Position numbers and translations under genes: made by a program. A DNA stretch of 64,000 nucleotides, from NCBI GenBank assembly GCA_021647745.1, contig JAKIUB010000012.1:10266-74265 (forward strand), given 5' to 3'. This document shows positions 59,181 through 64,000 of the stretch, in pieces. Below the pieces are notes generated by a model. That model saw nothing but the letters and a program-made list of their open reading frames with translations. It searched no databases and was not told where the DNA came from. Positions within the stretch are counted from its first letter, which is position 1, and each line of letters starts with the position of its first letter. The stretch comes from Paracoccaceae bacterium. Lineage in GTDB: Bacteria; Pseudomonadota; Alphaproteobacteria; Rhodobacterales; Rhodobacteraceae.

Positions 59181-59215
59181 AAAAAAGGCGCCACCGATCA
59201 GGTCGGCGGCGCCTT
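59181..59215 (-). terminator. Terminator of the cytochrome c gene
   Basis: GGCGCC at 59187-59192 and 59208-59213, extended by AA/TT to an 8-bp stem, followed on the minus strand by six T's. It lies about 40 nt after the cytochrome c stop codon. Confidence 0.85.
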
Positions 59216-59254
59216 GAAATTGGCAGGCTCAGTCAGCGCTTTTTAAAAGCGCCG

Positions 59255-59716
59255 CTAGTAATTGCTTTCAACCTCGGGGGAAACGCTGGCGAGATAGGCC
59301 GCGATATCGTTGCCTTCCGAGCGAAGTTTGTAGGTCATTTTGGAGCGCGCGCTGCTGTCATCCAGATTGGTGCGCAAGAAGCCTGTCGGATCCATGATGA
59401 ACTCGGCCAAAAGCTCTTCGGTCCAGACAAGGCCAGCTTCGCCTGCGGCAACTAGCGAGTCGCTATAGCGGAAACCCTCTGCCGAGCCGGCGGTGCTGCC
59501 GATCACACCAAAGAGGTCCGGACCGGAGCGACCGCCTCGAACGATGGTTTCATCGCCATTCACAATGCCGTGGCAGGCTTTACAGCTTTTGAACTGGTCC
59601 GCGCCGGCGGCGGCATCGCCAGCGGCTACATCGCTGCCGCCATTGCTATCGGCGTAGGCAGCGGTTGTCAGGGCGCTACCCGCGAACAGCGCGGATAGAA
59701 AGAGTGCCTTAAGCAT
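59255..59716 (-). CDS. c-type cytochrome (c2/c550-like)
   Basis: A 153-residue periplasmic electron carrier with a signal peptide (MLKALFLSALFAGSALTTAAYA). The heme site is CKACH (45-49), and the distal ligand is probably the Met in SKMTYKLRSEGNDIAAYLASV. A class I monoheme cytochrome. It precedes ctaD on the same strand but is separated by its own terminator and the FNR-type box, so it may feed the oxidase while being regulated separately. Confidence 0.88.
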   Translation of the reverse strand: MLKALFLSALFAGSALTTAAYADSNGGSDVAAGDAAAGADQFKSCKACHGIVNGDETIVRGGRSGPDLFGVIGSTAGSAEGFRYSDSLVAAGEAGLVWTEELLAEFIMDPTGFLRTNLDDSSARSKMTYKLRSEGNDIAAYLASVSPEVESNY

Positions 59717-59812
59717 GATTTTCTCCTCGAAAATTCAAATGTCAGTAGGGCTAATGTATACGAAATATGACTGCTATATCAATGTAATATTGTAGCATCC
59801 GCATAAATGTGA

Positions 59813-60463
59813 TCAGCGGGTAAAAATTTTGTCAAAACTGCGCTGCAAGGCGCTATCCAGATCCGTCATCGAGGCATTTATGCCAAGGTCGGCAAGGCTG
59901 GTCACACCATAATCCGATATGCCGCAGGGCACGATGCCACTGTAATGGGAGAGATCCGGGGCTAGATTGATGGAGATGCCGTGAAAGGCTACCCAACGCC
60001 GGATGCGCACGCCAATGGCGGCTATTTTATCCTCGGCGATCCGGCCATCGGGCAGAGGTGCGCGGTCCGGCCTGTCGACCCATACTCCGACCCTGCCTTC
60101 GCGCCGCCCCGCCTCTATGCTAAACTGGGCGAGTGTGTCGATTACCCATGCTTCAAGCTTGCCGACATATGCCCGCACATCGCGCCCGCGTTTGTTAAGG
60201 TCTAGCATGGCGTAGGCCACGCGCTGCCCCGGCCCGTGATAGGTGTATTCGCCACCGCGGCGGCTCTCGAAAACCTCGAACATGTCGGGCTTCACCAGAT
60301 CTTTGCTTCGTGCGCTGGTGCCTTTTGTATACATCGGCGGGTGCTCGATCAGCCAGACCTGTTCGCCTGCCGTGCCGGCAAGCATGGCGTTGACCCGCGC
60401 TTCCATATGGGCGAGCGCGGCGGGGTAGGGCGTCTGCCCGGCAGATGTTAGCCACTCGACCAT
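59813..60463 (-). CDS. lipB: Octanoyltransferase (lipoate biosynthesis)
   Basis: Transfers octanoyl from ACP to lipoyl domains. The 216-residue enzyme has GGEYTYHGPGQRVAYAMLDL, the Lys in GRIAEDKIAAIGVRI and the catalytic Cys in GIVPCGISDYGVTSL. The ATG at 60463 gives the normal length; an upstream extension to 60631 lacks homology. Single gene upstream of the cytochrome gene. Confidence 0.93.
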   Translation of the reverse strand: MVEWLTSAGQTPYPAALAHMEARVNAMLAGTAGEQVWLIEHPPMYTKGTSARSKDLVKPDMFEVFESRRGGEYTYHGPGQRVAYAMLDLNKRGRDVRAYVGKLEAWVIDTLAQFSIEAGRREGRVGVWVDRPDRAPLPDGRIAEDKIAAIGVRIRRWVAFHGISINLAPDLSHYSGIVPCGISDYGVTSLADLGINASMTDLDSALQRSFDKIFTR

Positions 60464-60764
60464 GGGGGGTCCAAATATTGCCACGCGGTAGGCGCGGTTC
60501 GAATCAGCCGGATTATCTGCGCCCCCGCTTCGAGAATAAAGGGGTATTTGCGGGTGAGGAGGCGGGTTTTGTTTGTTTGGATTATATTTGGTGGTCTTTG
60601 GCCGAAAACCGGACTTTGAAAGGCCAGCCAAACGGAGCTTGCCGCACTGCTTTGTAAGCCATTGTAAAGTATGAAAAAGAATCCCTCCGATTTATTAATT
60701 ATCTTGCAGAATTGCTCTTTCCTTCCCGAAATCACAATGCTATACGCTGCTCAGCCTCGAAAAT
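60464..60764. other. Intergenic region between lipB and tRNA-Leu
   Basis: About 300 bp of AT-richer sequence. A TATACG near 60741 may be the -10 of the tRNA promoter, but its -35 is unclear. No gene is supported; the recombinase reading frame from the other side ends here at 60740. Confidence 0.35.
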
Positions 60765-62380
60765 GCGGTCGTGGCGGAATTGGTAGACGCGCAGCGTTGA
60801 GGTCGCTGTGGGGTAACACCCGTGGAAGTTCGAGTCTTCTCGACCGCACCATTTCTACTTTCCCTACCTAAAACACCACCTAAAGCCTTGAATGGTAAGG
60901 CTATTTTGGTGGTTCTAGCACCCTGATTCCGGTGGTATGTGATGCGGTCGGTAAAGGCTAGTTTCAGCACCATGCGGCGTAGGGTGATTTGGCCGCTTTC
61001 CCATAGTTTCCAAGGGTTTGCGAGGAATTGCAGGGCTGGTTCTAGTTTTTGATCAAAAGTGCCAGATGCTGGCGTGATATGATGGGTTAATTGGTCTTGT
61101 AGCTTGGTTTTACTGCGCTCCAATTCACTGATTTTACCTTCATAGGCTCGGATCACGGTTGGATTGGTGGTGTCGATGATGCGTCCCAGCAAGGCATCCA
61201 CTTGCTTTTCAATGGCTTTGATCTGGGTCTTGCCGGATTTCACGATGTCTTCGGCTTGCGCCAAACGCTGGGTCCACGCCTCGCGGAACATGAGTTTGAC
61301 CAGTTCAAACAGGTTTTGGCTGGGTTGCAGGGTTTTGATCAACGCCCCGATGTCGCCTTCCAGCTTATCGCGGGGGATGGATTTGCCGTAGCTGGCACAA
61401 CCCTTGGCTTGGCAGAGGTAATAGGCGTAGCTGCGGTCACGTCCTTTGGACCAAGAACTACTCAGAGGCCCGCCACAACCGCCACAGCTTACAAAGCCAC
61501 GCGCGGCGAAGTCATTGCCGATATTCTTGCGGACACGGACTTTGGCGGAACCTTTCAGGCGGTCTTGGACTTTGTCAAACAGATCAATGCTGATCAGGGC
61601 TTCGTGCTGGCCTTTCAGCCAGTCGATGCCGTAGGTTTCGCTGCAAATGTGCCCTGTATAAAGTGGGTTGTTCAAAACATCTGCAACCCGCTGGTTGGGG
61701 ATGACGCCCTTTTTGTTGCGCGGGAAATCAGGATGCAGTTCAAAGAAACGCCGCACCTCGGCTTGCGAGCCAAAGCGACCAGAGGCGAAGCCTTCAAAGG
61801 CTTCATGGATCATTGTGGCAAGCGTGCCGTTGGGAAACAACATCCGCCCACGTCCTTTGACGATTTCATATTTTTAACCGACAGGGGCGGCGTGTACCCA
61901 GTAGCCGCTTTGCATCCGTGCTTTCATCTTTTGCGCCACTTGGCGACCGTTCTGCTTGCGCTCCAACGCGCCTTGGGCGGCCATGATGGTTTCAATGAAC
62001 TCGCCTTCGGGCGTGTCCTCAAATTTGAAGTTCAGGCATTCGATATTGGCACCACGCAGGCGGAACGCATCACGTAAATCCAGATGGAATCGGGTATCGC
62101 GGGCAAAGCGTTTCAGGTCATCAAAGATCACCACATAGTTTTCAGAAGGCTGGGCATCGAGGTATGACAGCAAAGCAACCATTCCGGGGCGTTTCATAAA
62201 ATCACCACCGCCAGTGATGGTGTCGGGGAACGTGGCCTCGACAAAGTAACCTTTGGCGCGGGCATATTCACGGCAGCGGGTTTCTTGTGATTCCAGCCCG
62301 TTGCCCTCCAGTTCTTGCGATCTGGACGACACACGGCAATATATGACGGCTTTGGGTGATTCATTTGGGCTTCGCTTCAT
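60740..62380 (-). pseudogene. Serine recombinase of an integrated element, interrupted by an in-frame stop
   Basis: One continuous frame of 546 codons. The N-terminal resolvase domain has the catalytic Ser in YCRVSSRSQELEGNG. The recombinase domain has NQRVADVLNNPLYTGHI, a Cys-rich zinc ribbon (CGGCGGPLSSSW to CQAKGC) and a coiled coil. Codon 169 (61874-61876) is TAA between WVHAAPVG and KYEIVKG; the family normally has a Tyr there, so a single base changed TAT/TAC to TAA. Frame continues unchanged after it. The last 37 residues are antisense of tRNA-Leu. It is either dead or needs readthrough. Confidence 0.8.
60765..60851 (+). tRNA. tRNA-Leu(GAG), insertion site of the element
   Basis: An 87-nt tRNA with CCA encoded. 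GCGGTCG and CGACCGC form the acceptor stem, CAGCG/CGCTG enclose TTGAGGT (anticodon GAG), and a variable arm and GTTCGAGTC follow. The mobile element begins at or within its 3' end, and the tRNA remains intact. Confidence 0.95.
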
Positions 62381-62745
62381 TCTGGACTCCTGTCTTGCGC
62401 CAGATTCTTTGACAGCCCGGATTGCCGATCAGCGGATGCGTTGAATTTGGGTGTGGTGATATCTGTTGAGACTACCACAGGATCAGAATCTGTGGTGATA
62501 AATTTGGTAATTTCGACCTGTTGCTCACAGGCATTGTCCGTCACTTGCTGCAAGGGATGCACGCCAAAGCCAAGATCAACGAAGCTGACAACTATGGACC
62601 ATATGGTTTCCAGAAACGCCCGCTTTTCGGCATTAGACAAGTCGCTTTCATCCAGATGTTTTCCGTATAACTCCCAATCAATCGTCAATGTGGGCGGGCT
62701 GATTTTGCCCGCGCCATCTGTCTTGTTTTTACTACCCTCTGCCAT
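62377..62745 (-). CDS. Small protein of unknown function, linked to the recombinase
   Basis: A 122-residue protein without recognisable domain. The middle (TIDWELYGKHLDESDLSNAEKRAFLETIWSIVVSFVDLGFGVHPL) is folded-looking, and the ends are polar. The ATG at 62745 has CGGAGACAAG just upstream; the longer frame to 62853 is unlikely. It overlaps the recombinase ATG by 4 nt, suggesting coupled expression. Confidence 0.6.
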   Translation of the reverse strand: MAEGSKNKTDGAGKISPPTLTIDWELYGKHLDESDLSNAEKRAFLETIWSIVVSFVDLGFGVHPLQQVTDNACEQQVEITKFITTDSDPVVVSTDITTPKFNASADRQSGLSKNLAQDRSPE

Positions 62746-62870
62746 CTTGTCTCCGTTTCGTTTCTTTCTCCGTTTTACAGCCCGCACCTTGCGAACATAA
62801 GCAGAACAGAATAGACATTTATTCCTAAAACGCAAGAAGTATTGCGTTTCCATAGTGTTAGCTGGTTAGG

Positions 62871-63473
62871 CTACGCCCTTGCGCGTGAATGTGTCTGATC
62901 ACGTTTTGCTTCGCGCGCCTGCTGCGCCGCCTCGCGCACAGGTTGGTGGAACTGCTTTTCTACCGCCTTGCCGAAGTCGTACAGTTCTCGGTTTTCGCTT
63001 TGACGGAAGGCGGTTTTCATCAACTCCTTGGCTCCGGTTTCTGTGATGTTGAGCTTTTCTGCCAATGCGCCACCAACATAATCATAAGCGCGGTAAAACG
63101 GCATCGTATCGCCATCACGGATGAGCGGTTCAATCATGCGGGCATATTCAATCGCATCACGATCTGCCGTATCTGGCAGGTTTTCTTGCCGCTCTTTTAA
63201 TGTCAGGCGCATTCGGTTCATGGTTTCGCCGTAATGCGCTTTGAACTGATCGCGGATGATGACTTCGGCTTTCAACGCATCAAACTTTTCACCACGCGCA
63301 AAAGCATGGGAATAGTCCGTCAGTTTCTCGCGAAAGCTTCCGTTTTTGCGAATGCCGCGATGCATAATTTCAGCCAAAGCCCAGCTTTCATCAAACTGGC
63401 TGTCACTCAGGGCTTTGCCCGTGAAGCTTTGACGCGCTTCGGCATGTTTTTGGTCATTATGTTCAGTCGTCAT
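62871..63473 (-). CDS. Accessory protein of the mobile element, unknown function
   Basis: A 200-residue, highly charged helical protein (SFREKLTDYSHAFARGEKFDALKAEVIIRDQFK and RQSENRELYDFGKAVEKQ). Its basic tail ends in RDQTHSRARA. I recall such proteins near plasmid or integrative element genes in Rhodobacteraceae but without a known role. AGGAAAC precedes the ATG. It lies 100 nt downstream of the next partial gene on the same strand. Confidence 0.5.
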   Translation of the reverse strand: MTTEHNDQKHAEARQSFTGKALSDSQFDESWALAEIMHRGIRKNGSFREKLTDYSHAFARGEKFDALKAEVIIRDQFKAHYGETMNRMRLTLKERQENLPDTADRDAIEYARMIEPLIRDGDTMPFYRAYDYVGGALAEKLNITETGAKELMKTAFRQSENRELYDFGKAVEKQFHQPVREAAQQAREAKRDQTHSRARA

Positions 63474-63572
63474 GGTGTTTCCTCTCTTGGATTTTGATTG
63501 TCTTCATAATGCCTGCCTTAGTTGGCAATTTTGGCGCATTGGATTGATCATTCGCGGGCAAATATGTTTGCT

Positions 63573-64000
63573 TCACCGTTGCCGCTCAGGCCCCTTGCGC
63601 CGATCAGTAAGAAGTTTTGGAGCTTGTGGCCCGGCCTCCCGATCTCGGGCAACCTCAACCAGATCGCGCAGTTCCTTGGCTTGGCGAACCCGGATTGCCG
63701 ACAGCCTGCGACGATGATCGTTTTCAACATCGTCATGGGCGGCTTTGCAGATGAGCTTTGTCAGTTGCTGCGAGCGCGGATCGGCCCGGCGCTTCAACTT
63801 GTCAAACCGTTCCCCGCGCTTGCGGGCGATGTGTTTGCATGCCATTTCGAACCGCCGCTCATAATCACGGTGATACTTGCGGGTCTGAATGTTGATCTCT
63901 CGCGTTGCCTGATCATTGATGTGTTTGAGCTTTTCCAGGTCCGCCACGCGGGTGAGGGGGTGAGTTTTCATCTGCCAGTATTCGACACCCACCTCGGCGG
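63573..64000 (-). CDS. Partial coiled-coil, basic protein, possibly mobilisation-related
   Basis: An open frame that continues to the window edge. The visible 139-142 residues read as a long basic coiled coil (LEKLKHINDQATREINIQTRKYHRDYERRFEMACKHIARKRG). The in-frame sequence reaches the edge (AEVGVEYWQ), so the true start is probably outside; a GTG at 63992 and an ATG at 63974 are alternatives. It could be the C-terminal tail of a relaxase-type protein, but no relaxase motif is seen. Confidence 0.45.
   Translation of the reverse strand, partial: AEVGVEYWQMKTHPLTRVADLEKLKHINDQATREINIQTRKYHRDYERRFEMACKHIARKRGERFDKLKRRADPRSQQLTKLICKAAHDDVENDHRRRLSAIRVRQAKELRDLVEVARDREAGPQAPKLLTDRRKGPERQR

Larger units (their letters stand above)
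60800..64000. mobile_element. Left end of an integrative element at tRNA-Leu
   Basis: From tRNA-Leu to the window end, all genes are on the minus strand and foreign in type: a serine recombinase whose 3' end uses host tRNA sequence, then small hypothetical and mobilisation-like genes. The recombinase reading into a tRNA antisense is a pattern I have seen in integrated elements of alphaproteobacteria. The left junction is estimated at the tRNA 3' half; the other junction is past the window. A direct repeat of the tRNA 3' end would mark it. Confidence 0.65.

Noticed and set aside
61874..61876. Selenocysteine or pyrrolysine recoding of the recombinase stop
   Set aside because: The codon is TAA, which neither system uses.
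1..64000. CRISPR arrays or long tandem repeats
   Set aside because: No spaced direct repeat series was seen anywhere in the window.

Overview
The window looks like the chromosome of a marine-type alphaproteobacterium of the Rhodobacteraceae (Roseobacter group). This is inferred from protein character and gene sets: many TRAP and dipeptide ABC transporters, a DUF882/L,D-transpeptidase/LpxD/ACP/KAS cluster, a Fur/Mur-type regulator, an AUA-started infC, a class II B12-dependent ribonucleotide reductase and an aa3-type ctaD. No species assignment is attempted. Coding density is high, and neighbouring genes often overlap by 1-4 nt, so most of the window is organised as operons.

Left part (0-25 kb). 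An envelope module comes first: a partial Tat-exported DUF882 protein, an L,D-transpeptidase, an LpxD-like acyltransferase, a private acyl carrier protein and a FabF-like ketosynthase. IalB and HerA-like (DUF853) genes follow. Next are a TRAP uptake operon, a PAS-LuxR regulator and a catabolic operon (M20 amidohydrolase, dipeptide-type ABC transporter with a fused double ATPase, aldehyde dehydrogenase, YcaQ/AlkX-like protein). Then come a methionine-rich exported protein, a broken Crp/Fnr regulator gene, an SDR plus P1-family peptidase pair, an LpxL-type acyltransferase and infC.

Middle part (25-47.7 kb). This holds galE, a ThiE-like gene and enolase, an EamA transporter, Fur/Mur, an NhaP-like antiporter, and an orphan iron-binding protein gene behind a repeat-rich promoter. 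A tightly overlapping operon fabI-gpt-(PLP lyase)-P450-mazG follows, then pdxH, a double cold-shock-domain protein, a DUF192 protein and tRNA-Pro(UGG). After these come nrdJ with an NrdR-like box, an ECF sigma factor beside an EF-hand protein, and an ilvB-sulfotransferase-ilvH operon. In front of ilvB there is an unlisted 18-residue leader peptide (Ile-Leu-Val-Val-Val-Leu run) followed by a rho-independent attenuator. The predicted promoter puts the transcription start on the A of its ATG, so the leader would be leaderless.

Right part (47.7-64 kb). A second TRAP system has a very large (785 aa) permease. It is followed by Bpt, DUF2852, and a minus-strand operon of a P-loop ATPase, metA (with Glu111, predicting acetyl-CoA use), ppk2 and a TetR regulator. 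Then come ctaD with a perfect FNR-type box upstream, a c-type cytochrome and lipB. At tRNA-Leu(GAG) the chromosome appears to give way to an integrated mobile element. Its serine recombinase runs into the tRNA antisense strand and is interrupted by an in-frame TAA. It is followed by three accessory genes that continue past the window edge.
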